A DNA stretch of 64,000 nucleotides from Gracilibacillus salinarum. GTDB taxonomy: Bacteria > Bacillota > Bacilli > Bacillales > Amphibacillaceae. The notes below the pieces were generated by a model. It saw only the letters and a list, made by a program, of their open reading frames with translations, searched no databases and was not told the DNA's origin. This document shows, in pieces, positions 35,329 to 42,879 of the stretch (positions within the stretch are counted from its first letter, which is position 1; each line of letters opens with the position of its first letter). A program made the translations under genes and the position numbers. The stretch covers positions 3,172,001-3,236,000 of the forward strand of contig NZ_CP095071.1 in assembly GCF_022919575.1 (NCBI RefSeq), in the 5' to 3' direction.

Positions 35329-35796
35329 AGAAAAGGAGCCAAAAGTGGGAAGCAGTGCAACAAGATTTGTATTGTTTAGTGAGAAAGGAGTCAAAAGTGG
35401 AGAGCAGTCAGCAGAGATTTGTATCGTTTAGCGAGAAAGGAGCCAAAAGTGGAGAGCAGTCAGCAGAGATTTGTATCGTTTAGCGAGAAAGGAGCCAAAA
35501 GTGGAGAGCAGTCAGCAAAGATTTGTATCGTTTAACGAGAAAGGGACCAAAAGTGGGGAGCAGTCAGCAAAGATTTGTATCGTTTAGCGAGAAAGGAACC
35601 AAAAGTGGGAAACAGTCAGCAGAGATTTGTATCGTTTAACGAGAAAGGAACCAAAAGTGGGAAGCAGTCAGCAGAGATTTGTATCGTTTAACGAGAAAGG
35701 AACCAAAAGTGGGAAGCAGTCAGCAGAGATTTGTATCGTTTAGCGAGAAAGGAACCAAAAGTGGGGAGCAGTCAGCAAAGATTTGTATTGTTTAAA
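35329..35796. repeat. Nine tandem copies of a 52-bp repeat
   Basis: Units start at 35329, 35381, 35433, 35485, 35537, 35589, 35641, 35693 and 35745. Each runs GAGAAAGGARCCAAAAGTGG, a variable GRRARCAGTCAGCARAG and ATTTGTATCGTTTARC. The outer units (first and last) differ most. There are no unique spacers, so this is not CRISPR. Because 52 is not divisible by three, no long frame survives. The 35797-35997 remainder holds no gene. Confidence 0.95.
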
Positions 35797-35997
35797 AAGA
35801 TAGGAGACAAATAATAGTGTTTCATGGTTGGATTTGTCTCCTTACAAAGTTTGTTCCGATGAGTAGGCCGGTATATAGACTCCCGCAGTGCGAAAAGTGG
35901 CTGGAAAAGGTGTCACAGCACATGCATCATTTCAAAATACTTCCAGATAAGTTTAGCTAACAATCAGTCGGGTCAACCCCCCCTACTGATTAAAGTC

Positions 35998-36708
35998 TCA
36001 CTTTATAGTAGTTTTAAATAAAGTAAAATAAATAAGCATAAACAATGCGAGCGCCACTACTTCAAGTGATAGAATATACCACGGATAAGGCCCTAAGAAG
36101 TCAAGGATACTTGCATTGCTAGGTTTCTCGGCTAAAAACATATAATTGGAACCAATCAATTGGTTAACAATGAACACAAAGCCGGCAATGATATTTAGCA
36201 CGGCGTACGCTCGAATAACCGAGCCAAAAGCAGGTTTGAATTCTTCGATCCAAACCATATAAAAACAAGCAATAACAATCGTGATATGGACAATGAAAAA
36301 TTGAAAGAAACGCATGTGCGGGAATCCGAAAAATAGTTCAGGAGTGATAATAGCTATAAATGCACCTGTCATACTTACAAAAAACGAGACTTCAAACACT
36401 TTATAATTCTTAGTTAGTAACATGATTGTACATAAGTATAAGGAAATCGAGCATAATTGTAATGGCAGATTCAGTTGTATATCCCATCTGTCATGAACCA
36501 AGTACCATAAATGAAAAGAGAGCTCTCCAAGTATGAGTAAAACGATCAACGTATATTTAAAGGGGCGTTTATACGTTTCTCTTATGCGTTCTTTAAAGAT
36601 AAACAGACAGATTAATAATCCCGCTGCTATCGCAATTAGTAAAAGGTGAGAAAAAGAAAACATGTGAAATGGATAACCGGCCTGATCGAAGCTAAAAATC
36701 CCCTCCAT
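35998..36708 (-). CDS. TIGR02206 family membrane protein (YwaF-like)
   Basis: 236 residues with about seven membrane helices. Characteristic features are an N-terminal FHMFSFSHLLLI, LGELSFHLWYLVHDRWDIQLNLPLQLCSISLYLC in the middle, and a C-terminal region with GPYPWYILSLEVVALALFML. These match the YwaF/TIGR02206 family of integral membrane proteins, whose function is unknown. RBS GGAGCTGG upstream of the start at 36708. Monocistronic; divergent neighbours are unrelated. Confidence 0.85.
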   Translation of the reverse strand: MEGIFSFDQAGYPFHMFSFSHLLLIAIAAGLLICLFIFKERIRETYKRPFKYTLIVLLILGELSFHLWYLVHDRWDIQLNLPLQLCSISLYLCTIMLLTKNYKVFEVSFFVSMTGAFIAIITPELFFGFPHMRFFQFFIVHITIVIACFYMVWIEEFKPAFGSVIRAYAVLNIIAGFVFIVNQLIGSNYMFLAEKPSNASILDFLGPYPWYILSLEVVALALFMLIYFTLFKTTIK

Positions 36709-36754
36709 TTATCCAGCTCCTTTGTTTCATTATTTTTACTGTGAAGTATATGGT

Positions 36755-37090
36755 TTATATATGTTTTTGCTCTTTATGTCTCGTATGATTCACTCCCCAT
36801 TCGTGCATTGCTTCCAAAATTGGCTGCAGGCTTTTGCCATATGCTGTGATGGAATATTCTACTTTTGGAGGGACTTCGGCGTATACTACGCGCGCGACTA
36901 TGTCTTCTGCTTCTAATTCGCGCAATTGTTTGGTTAGCATTTTTTGTGTGATACCTGGCATTTGTTTCCGGAGCTCATTGAAACGCTGGGTGCCATGATT
37001 CAATAAATGTAACAAAATAATCGGTTTCCATTTACCAACTAGTATGCTTAGAGCGTCTTCTACTTTGCAAGCATTTGTTTCGTACTTCAT
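36755..37090 (-). CDS. HxlR-family transcriptional regulator
   Basis: 111 residues, a winged helix-turn-helix protein of the MarR-like HxlR family. Seen: [60 protein letters not shown] (recognition helix [14 protein letters not shown]) and [23 protein letters not shown]. An N-terminal Cys (residue 8) is a common redox sensor in this family. It is divergent from the flavin monooxygenase/FMN reductase pair with a shared 120-base promoter region, so it likely controls it. Confidence 0.92.
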   Translation of the reverse strand: MKYETNACKVEDALSILVGKWKPIILLHLLNHGTQRFNELRKQMPGITQKMLTKQLRELEAEDIVARVVYAEVPPKVEYSITAYGKSLQPILEAMHEWGVNHTRHKEQKHI

Positions 37091-37213
37091 CTTATGATCA
37101 TCCTTTTTTCTGCAGTATCATTCAGGATACTATATACCATATAAGTGCGTACTTACATTATCTCCTGTTATGATTCATAATAACATATAAGCACAAGAGA
37201 AAGGGTGTAGAAT

Positions 37214-38287
37214 ATGGAGCAATATCGAATCAATCCACAAAAAGGATTAGAATTTGGTTTATATACATTAGGGGATCATCTGCCGAACCCTGCAACAGGG
37301 GAGCGAATCTCAGCTGCTCAACGTTTGGAGGAGATCATTGAACTGGCTAAGCTGGCAGAAGATGCTGGCATTGACTTCTTCAGTGTCGGGGAAAGCCATC
37401 AGGATCACTTCACTACACAAGCACATTCGGTTGTATTATCAGCCATCGCACAGGCAACTGAAAAAATAAAAATAGCGAGTTCTTCCACAATTATCAGTAC
37501 GTTAGATCCGGTAAGAGTATTTGAGGATTTTGCAACGATTGATTTAATTTCAAAAGGACGTACCGAATTGATCGCTGGACGTGCTTCTCGAGTTGGTAAC
37601 TTTGAGTTATTAGGTTATGATTTGCAAGATTATGAAGAACTATATGAAGAGAAGTTCGATTTACTATTACAAATTAATCAGCAGGAACACGTAAATTGGG
37701 AAGGGAAATATCGAGCTCCACTTCGAAATGCACATGTTTTGCCAAGACCGTATGAGGGTTCGTTGCCAATCTGGCGGGCAGTCGGAGGTCATCCAACCAG
37801 TGCGGTTAAGGCAGGATACGCAGGGGTTCCTATATTCTTAGCAACATTAGGAGGACCTGTCTCTGTTTTTAAACGAACCATCGATGCGTATCGTGATGCA
37901 TTGGAAGAAGCGGGACATCGTTCAGCCGAATTCCCAGTTGCGACCGCGGGTTTTTTCTATTTAGCAGAGACGACACAGCAAGCACAACGGGAAATGTATC
38001 CATCGATCAATGAAGGCATGCAGAAAACAAATGGCAGAGGCTATCCGAAACAGCACTTTGCCCAAGGTGCCAGTCCGCGTGATGTAATGAATATTGGCAG
38101 TCCGCAAGAGGTAATTGAGAAGATTCTTTATCAGCATGAAATGTATGGCCACCAACGTTATATAGCACAGATGGATTTCGGTGGTATGCCTTTTGATAAA
38201 TTACGTAAAAATATCGAATTAATAGGAAAAGAAGTGTTACCAGCGATTCGTAAATACACAGCAAAGCAAGGGGGTAATCAACCGTGA
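37214..38287 (+). CDS. LLM-class (luciferase-like) flavin monooxygenase
   Basis: 357 residues. FMN-dependent bacterial luciferase-like fold with a TIM barrel: FGLYTLGDHLPNPATG, GIDFFSVGESHQDHFTTQAHSVVLSAIAQATEKIKIASSSTIISTLDPVRVFEDFATIDLISKGRTELIAGR (conserved GR...ELIAGR). Uses reduced FMN, here probably supplied by the reductase encoded next. The stop overlaps the reductase start by four bases. Substrate unknown. Regulated by the divergent HxlR gene, judging by position. Confidence 0.92.
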   Translation: MEQYRINPQKGLEFGLYTLGDHLPNPATGERISAAQRLEEIIELAKLAEDAGIDFFSVGESHQDHFTTQAHSVVLSAIAQATEKIKIASSSTIISTLDPVRVFEDFATIDLISKGRTELIAGRASRVGNFELLGYDLQDYEELYEEKFDLLLQINQQEHVNWEGKYRAPLRNAHVLPRPYEGSLPIWRAVGGHPTSAVKAGYAGVPIFLATLGGPVSVFKRTIDAYRDALEEAGHRSAEFPVATAGFFYLAETTQQAQREMYPSINEGMQKTNGRGYPKQHFAQGASPRDVMNIGSPQEVIEKILYQHEMYGHQRYIAQMDFGGMPFDKLRKNIELIGKEVLPAIRKYTAKQGGNQP

Positions 38288-38850
38288 ATATCGTAGCAAT
38301 TGCAGGTTCTGTGGTCGGATCTAAGACCAAAACAGCCATGCAATATACTGTGAAAATCTTACAAGATAAATATCCAGATCATGAGGTGACATTATTGGAT
38401 CTGGCAGAATATGACTTGCAATTTAGTGACGGCAGAAATTATCTTGATTATCAAGGTGATACCAAATTTGTAACGGAAACAATCATGAATGCAGATATAA
38501 TAATGATTGGGACACCGATTTTTCAAGCATCGATTCCAGGGACATTAAAGAATTTATTTGACCTGTTGCCAACTAGTGCTTTTGAGGGGAAGATAGCCAG
38601 TATGCTAGTAACGGCAGGTTCACAGCGTCATTATCTTATACCGGAACAGCAGTTAAAACCGATTTTGTCCTATATGAAAGCACAAGTCGTGCAGCAATAT
38701 GTCTATATAGAAGATGTTGATTTCTACCGCAAGGAAATTACCAATGATGATGTACTGTTTCGTATCGATCGATTAGTGGAGGATACGATGATGTTAGCGA
38801 GGACTTACCAGCAGATGCAAAGAGAAAAAGATGCAGAATATGATTTTTAA
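38284..38850 (+). CDS. NAD(P)H-dependent FMN reductase
   Basis: 188 residues, GTG start overlapping the monooxygenase stop. Flavodoxin-like fold: VAIAGSVVGSKTKTAMQYTVKIL (phosphate-binding loop), ADIIMIGTPIFQASIPGTLKNLFDLL and the GKIASMLVTAGSQRHYLIPEQQLKPIL segment. Matches the SsuE/MsuE-like NADPH-dependent FMN reductases that feed two-component flavin monooxygenases. Terminator at 38855. Confidence 0.9.
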   Translation: MNIVAIAGSVVGSKTKTAMQYTVKILQDKYPDHEVTLLDLAEYDLQFSDGRNYLDYQGDTKFVTETIMNADIIMIGTPIFQASIPGTLKNLFDLLPTSAFEGKIASMLVTAGSQRHYLIPEQQLKPILSYMKAQVVQQYVYIEDVDFYRKEITNDDVLFRIDRLVEDTMMLARTYQQMQREKDAEYDF

Positions 38851-38854
38851 AAGG

Positions 38855-38884
38855 AAAAGCAGACGAGGGCGAGTCTGCTTTTTT
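38855..38884 (+). terminator. Terminator of the monooxygenase operon
   Basis: AAAGCAGAC/GTCTGCTTT stem, eight-base loop, then TTTT. Confidence 0.8.
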
Positions 38885-38934
38885 GTGTTATTATAGAGAT
38901 TATATTTGATAGAAATAGTCTTGGAGGACATTGT

Positions 38935-39405
38935 ATGAAAGTGTGGAAGGTTACCATTCATTTTGGCTTTATTATGTATTTTGTCTTTATGATTTCTCTT
39001 TTGTTCTTTGGTTCGAGAGGATATGGAGGGCCAAGTATGACGTGGTTAGAATATGTTAAAAGCTCGTCCAATTTCGTTCCTTTTCAAACAATAGAAATGT
39101 ATGTAGATGCTTTAATGTATGGTTCAATGAGCATTACCATCCCTGTTATTAATCTTGGTGGCAACATTATCATGTTTGTGCCGCTCGGAATAGCACTTCC
39201 CTTTTACTCACGCAAGCTGGCAAAATTGGGAGTGTTTTCTTGTGCTATCCTGCTGACACTGTTTGTAATCGAGAGTATGCAGCTTATCTCGAGAAGAGGT
39301 AGTTTTGATATTGATGATTTTATCCTTAATTATATAGGTGGATTGATCGGATTAGTGATATGGAAATTTCTCGATTGGCAATACAGGCGATCAACGCTTA
39401 AGTGA
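38935..39405 (+). CDS. VanZ-like family membrane protein
   Basis: 156 residues with four membrane helices. Seen: NFVPFQTI, GNIIMFVPLGIALPFYS, FVIESMQLISRRGSFDIDDFILNYIGGLIGLVIW, the VanZ signature, including the DIDDFILNYIG motif. VanZ itself gives low teicoplanin resistance; most chromosomal members have no proven role. Monocistronic, RBS GGAGG. Confidence 0.88.
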   Translation: MKVWKVTIHFGFIMYFVFMISLLFFGSRGYGGPSMTWLEYVKSSSNFVPFQTIEMYVDALMYGSMSITIPVINLGGNIIMFVPLGIALPFYSRKLAKLGVFSCAILLTLFVIESMQLISRRGSFDIDDFILNYIGGLIGLVIWKFLDWQYRRSTLK

Positions 39406-39503
39406 TGGAATATATTAGCGATCAACGTTAGAAAAAATCCATTACCATAAGAAAAATCGGAAAGACCATCCTGTCTTAACTAACAGAATAATATACAACT
39501 ACC

Positions 39504-39692
39504 TATAATATGGATTATGTCAACTGGAACTGTATTGCATTGTGGTCATTTTGATAGTTATTATCTGCGTAACAAAGCTCCGGAAATAGGCTCCGCGTCC
39601 TGTGGGCACGGCCGAAGCGGTATCCCAGCACATTACATATCTCAATATGGATACTTGGCTAGCGATGGCTAGATGACATAACCCATATTATA
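39504..39692. mobile_element. Complete short MITE-like element (copy C), 189 bp
   Basis: Terminal inverted repeats TATAATATGGATTATGTC (left) and its near-complement ending CCCATATTATA (right). The interior holds ATAGGCTCCGCGTCCTGTGG and GGGCACGGCCGAAGC, the core of the GC-rich repeat family. The left arm matches the right part of the 56.4-57.0 kb element; the right arm matches the start of the copy at 63762. No gene within. The remaining gap (39406-39503, 39693-39755) holds nothing else. Confidence 0.8.
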
Positions 39693-39755
39693 AGAACCTA
39701 TCTTCCTATTCAGCATGATATAACATGACTGTGCTTAGATACTTTTCATTATTAG

Positions 39756-39785
39756 AAAAGGAGCTGATTATCAGCTCCTTTTTTT
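39756..39785. terminator. Terminator of the anti-sigma/ECF sigma operon (minus strand)
   Basis: Perfect 12-bp stem AAAAGGAGCTGA/TCAGCTCCTTTT with a three-base loop, with A and T runs on both sides, so usable in both directions. It abuts the anti-sigma stop codon. Confidence 0.8.
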
Positions 39786-40533
39786 AACTTTCTATTCCTG
39801 CCGCTAAAATAATGTCTCCTTGTGGTTCCTGATTGTCTGCGCTTGGTTCTAAGGTGATGGCAATGGTGTCCCAATTGACGTTCGATTCTTCTAATTCAGA
39901 TAACGAGAATGCAACGGCTCCTTCTCCTACCTGATTTGGAACAAACGTGCCTGCGCGGTATGGTTTCTCTTCTTCTAGCAGCCATACTTGGTATGCTTGA
40001 TCTCCTTCAATCTCTTGCAGGTTTTCGGCTTGCACGAGTAATACTTTTTCCCCGTTATTTTCGACGATGGATGCTCTTCCGGCTGCATTCATTATTTCAG
40101 TATCTTCTAATGTCACACTGTTGATAATCTCATCGATTGTAGCGGCTGTTTCGTTGCCAGGGCTATCAGCAGGCTGATTTAAAAGATAGATGTTACCTAT
40201 TAATGAGAGAACCAAGGCAGCGGCAAGGCCATTTTGTATCCACTTTTGGAATTTTCTTTTTGGTTGCTGTTCTGTTCTGACAATAGGAGTCACGGCTTCA
40301 GCTGTTGTTTCTTGTTCTTCTTGCAGGATGTTGCCTAATACTCGATCCTTCATTCCTTCATTGGGTGTGACAGGTTCCGATATAAATGGTAAGTCCTCTG
40401 TTAGTTCCTGCAGTTCTTTAAGCTCTTCCTGACATGTATCACAGGATGCCAAGTGCTCTTCGAATTGTTCTATTTCTATTTCAGTTAGTTGATCATTAAA
40501 ATAATTGATAACCTTCTCGCATTGCTTATTCAT
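39784..40533 (-). CDS. Anti-sigma factor with zinc-binding ZAS domain and membrane helix
   Basis: 249 residues. Seen: an N-terminal zinc anti-sigma domain (residues 1-50; HLASCDTCQEEL, the H-x3-C-x2-C motif), a linker, one membrane helix (about 97-117; GLAAALVLSLIGNIYLL) and an extracellular RskA-type C-terminal domain (about 135-249). Binds and holds the partner ECF sigma factor until a signal acts. Starts one base after the sigma gene stop, in the same operon, ending at a terminator. Confidence 0.9.
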   Translation of the reverse strand: MNKQCEKVINYFNDQLTEIEIEQFEEHLASCDTCQEELKELQELTEDLPFISEPVTPNEGMKDRVLGNILQEEQETTAEAVTPIVRTEQQPKRKFQKWIQNGLAAALVLSLIGNIYLLNQPADSPGNETAATIDEIINSVTLEDTEIMNAAGRASIVENNGEKVLLVQAENLQEIEGDQAYQVWLLEEEKPYRAGTFVPNQVGEGAVAFSLSELEESNVNWDTIAITLEPSADNQEPQGDIILAAGIES

Positions 40534-41094
40534 TTATATCCCCCCCTTTTCCTCTAACATATGGAGTTTTTCTTTGAGATGCTTTAACGCCAGACGGATC
40601 CTGCCTTTTACCGTTCCGAGCGGAATGCCGAGCTGATCAGCGATTTTCTGTTGCGATAACGCCTTAAAATAAAAGAGTATAATAACTTTTTGCTGGTCTT
40701 TCTTTAATTGTTTCATCGCTTGTTTGATTTGCTTGGTATCTTCTTTCCATTCCACTTCTTCTTCTAAAGAGGTGTTATCTACTTGTGTGGCGTCTCTTTC
40801 TTCCAGTGAGAAATCCTTGCTGTCTTTCTTTTTTCGGATAAAATCAATAGCGGTATAACGCGTTATCGTCAGCAACCAGGAGGAGAATTTACCTTTTGAT
40901 GGGTCGTACATCCCTTTCTTTGTCCATATTTTAAGGAAGACATCCTGTACCACTTCCTCTGTTATTTCACGGTTTTGGGTCATTTTATAAACAAAAGAGA
41001 ATAATAATTTCTCATACTTATCATACAACGCTTCAAGGGCTATTTGATCACCATGCTGAATGTTCTTGTACCATGTTACGTCTTGTTCATTCAT
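40534..41094 (-). CDS. ECF sigma factor (SigK/SigM-like group)
   Basis: 186 residues from the ATG at 41094, chosen because AAAGGAG lies six bases upstream and because a candidate promoter (-10 at 41123-41128) excludes the longer frame from 41151. Seen: sigma region 2 (ALYDKYEKLLFSFVYKMTQNREITEEVVQDVFLKIW) and region 4 (QKVIILFYFKALSQQKIADQLGIPLGTVKGRIRLALKHLK). Directs RNA polymerase to a small regulon; its anti-sigma partner is the next gene. Divergent from the TAXI-TRAP operon. Signal unknown. Confidence 0.92.
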   Translation of the reverse strand: MNEQDVTWYKNIQHGDQIALEALYDKYEKLLFSFVYKMTQNREITEEVVQDVFLKIWTKKGMYDPSKGKFSSWLLTITRYTAIDFIRKKKDSKDFSLEERDATQVDNTSLEEEVEWKEDTKQIKQAMKQLKKDQQKVIILFYFKALSQQKIADQLGIPLGTVKGRIRLALKHLKEKLHMLEEKGGI

Positions 41095-41122
41095 AGCTTT
41101 CTCCTTTCGATGATTTTCCATC

Positions 41123-41151
41123 ATTATAGACAAGAATAGACTTTTTAACAA
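41123..41151 (-). promoter_or_regulatory. Sigma-A promoter of the ECF sigma operon
   Basis: On the minus strand, TTGTTA (41151-41146) and TATAAT (41128-41123) are 17 bases apart. It lies 29 bases upstream of the ATG at 41094. Confidence 0.7.
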
Positions 41152-41291
41152 ATGAAAGCGATTGTGAAAGTGAATTGTTTAGTGCATTTCTACTAACTTT
41201 AAGAAAAAGATGTATAATTCTCTGTTTGCTACGATATGTATACTATGTGAAATACAAGCATAAGGATTTAGAAAACAGGGGGGAGTTTTTG

Positions 41292-42317
41292 GTGAAAAAA
41301 TACAGCTTGTTCTTGATTTTAGCTCTGATGTTAGGCGTGATGCTGGTGGCTTGTGGTGACGCTTCAACGGATGCGTTGGATGAAGAGGGTCAGGAAGAGA
41401 CAAATGAAGAAACAACAGATGCAGAAGGCGGAGAAACACCGGAAGGATGGAAAGAAGACATTACCGTTCTAACTGGTGGTGAAGCAGGTGTTTATTTTCC
41501 ATTAGGTGTAGCGATGGCGGAAATTATGGACGAACATGTTGATGGTGTGACAGCAACTGGTATTACCAGTGGTGCATCGGTCGTCAATGCCAATGAATTA
41601 AGTGAAGGCCAAGCCGACTTTGCCTTAATTCAGAATGATGTGGCGTATTACGCCCATGAAGGTACTAATATGTTTGATGGCGTAGTGGATGGATTTAGTG
41701 GGGTTTTTACCATTTATCCAGAAACGATTCAAATCGTCACCTTAGCAGATAGCGGCATTGAAACCGTGGAAGCTTTGGCCGGCAAACGTGTTGCAGTAGG
41801 GGATGTCGGTTCAGGTACAGAAGCGAATGCGAGTCAGATTCTGGCTGTTCATGACTTAACTTTCGATGATATTAGCGCAGAATGGATGGGCTTTGGAGAC
41901 GCTGCTACTAATTTACAGGATGGTAATATTGATGCAGCATTTGTGACAGCGGGGACACCTACTGGCAGTATTCAAGAATTAGCGGCAAGTGCAGATATAA
42001 AAATTGTCAGCATCACAGAAGATAAAATCGCGCAATTAGAAGAAGAGTATCCATATTATGTGCGAGAAGACTTGGATGAAAATACGTATGAGAATTTTGA
42101 TGCAACTGCGACAACGGTAGCAGTGCAAGCTATGCTGGCAGCAAGTGATGAATTGCCGGAAGATCAAGTGTATGAATTAGTGAAGTCTATTTTTGACAAC
42201 TTAGACGCAATGAAAAATGCGCATGAACGAGGAAATGATCTTACCATTGATACAGCTCAAGATGGTATGTCCATTGATTTACATCCAGGTGCGAAGAAGT
42301 TTTACGATGAACAATAA
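41292..42317 (+). CDS. TAXI-family TRAP transporter solute-binding lipoprotein
   Basis: 341 residues from a GTG at 41292, chosen because GGGGGGAG lies just upstream and the lipoprotein signal starts there (SLFLILALMLGVMLVACGD; lipobox LVAC). Longer in-frame reading lacks support. Mature part: ITVLTGGEAGVYFPLGVAMAEIM, TSGASVVNANELSEGQADFALIQNDVAYYA, VAVGDVGSGTEANA, typical of TAXI proteins that bind organic acids or glutamate-like ligands. First gene of the TRAP operon; an extended TGTATAAT -10 lies at 41213. Its end overlaps the next gene by 11 bases. Confidence 0.92.
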   Translation: MKKYSLFLILALMLGVMLVACGDASTDALDEEGQEETNEETTDAEGGETPEGWKEDITVLTGGEAGVYFPLGVAMAEIMDEHVDGVTATGITSGASVVNANELSEGQADFALIQNDVAYYAHEGTNMFDGVVDGFSGVFTIYPETIQIVTLADSGIETVEALAGKRVAVGDVGSGTEANASQILAVHDLTFDDISAEWMGFGDAATNLQDGNIDAAFVTAGTPTGSIQELAASADIKIVSITEDKIAQLEEEYPYYVREDLDENTYENFDATATTVAVQAMLAASDELPEDQVYELVKSIFDNLDAMKNAHERGNDLTIDTAQDGMSIDLHPGAKKFYDEQ

Positions 42318-42864
42318 CAATCAGGAAGAGCAGGCATTGCTATTGAGCAATGCCTCTTTTCGAAAAGTGGGATTTATCGTACTGATTGTTTGTTTGCTTG
42401 TTGTCATCTGGTTCTTTTGGCAAAGCCCCCACTATTTGCTGGAAATTACCGATCGTAATACGAATGAAGTACTATGGTCTGCCGAAATAGATGAAAATGA
42501 AACATTCTCGCATGAATACATTCATTCCGTGGAGAAATCTCCGGTGAAAGAAGTATTTCAGTTTGCTTCTTCAGGAGAAATGTTAACGATGGAGAGTTGG
42601 ACGAAGTCATTTGGTGCGGGGATGCCTTATGCAAGAGAAGGCGATGTGGAAATGAAGGACGGTTATTATATTTTAAGAAATTTGAAGCGACCGATCCAGG
42701 GGGGAATTATTCGGATGAAGCCTTCTGATTTGTACCCACATCGATTCACCTTCAGGCAGGACAGTTTTTATCTTTCGAAAGAACCATTTGTTAAGAAGAT
42801 TATTGAAATAGATGTACGGAGCTTAACCTGGTGGGAAGGATTGCAGCGATCCTTCACGTTGTAG
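42307..42864 (+). CDS. DUF1850 protein of the TAXI-TRAP operon
   Basis: 185 residues from ATG 42307, overlapping the TAXI gene end. One membrane helix at about residues 20-42, then an extracellular domain with FSHEYIHSVEKSPVKEVFQF and LTMESWTKSFGAGMPYA, the DUF1850 signature. DUF1850 genes are regularly found between TAXI binding proteins and TRAP permeases; the exact role is unknown. The longer reading from 42217 lies within the TAXI gene and is unlikely. Confidence 0.88.
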   Translation: MNNNNQEEQALLLSNASFRKVGFIVLIVCLLVVIWFFWQSPHYLLEITDRNTNEVLWSAEIDENETFSHEYIHSVEKSPVKEVFQFASSGEMLTMESWTKSFGAGMPYAREGDVEMKDGYYILRNLKRPIQGGIIRMKPSDLYPHRFTFRQDSFYLSKEPFVKKIIEIDVRSLTWWEGLQRSFTL

Positions 42865-42879
42865 AAGGAGGGATGGAAG

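Noticed and set aside
35329..35796. CRISPR array
   Set aside because: Units are tandem with no unique spacers, and no cas genes are near.
41175..41291. N-terminal extension of the TAXI protein
   Set aside because: The extension would place a Cys- and Tyr-rich segment before a standard lipoprotein signal and covers a -10 box; GTG 41292 with a strong RBS fits better.
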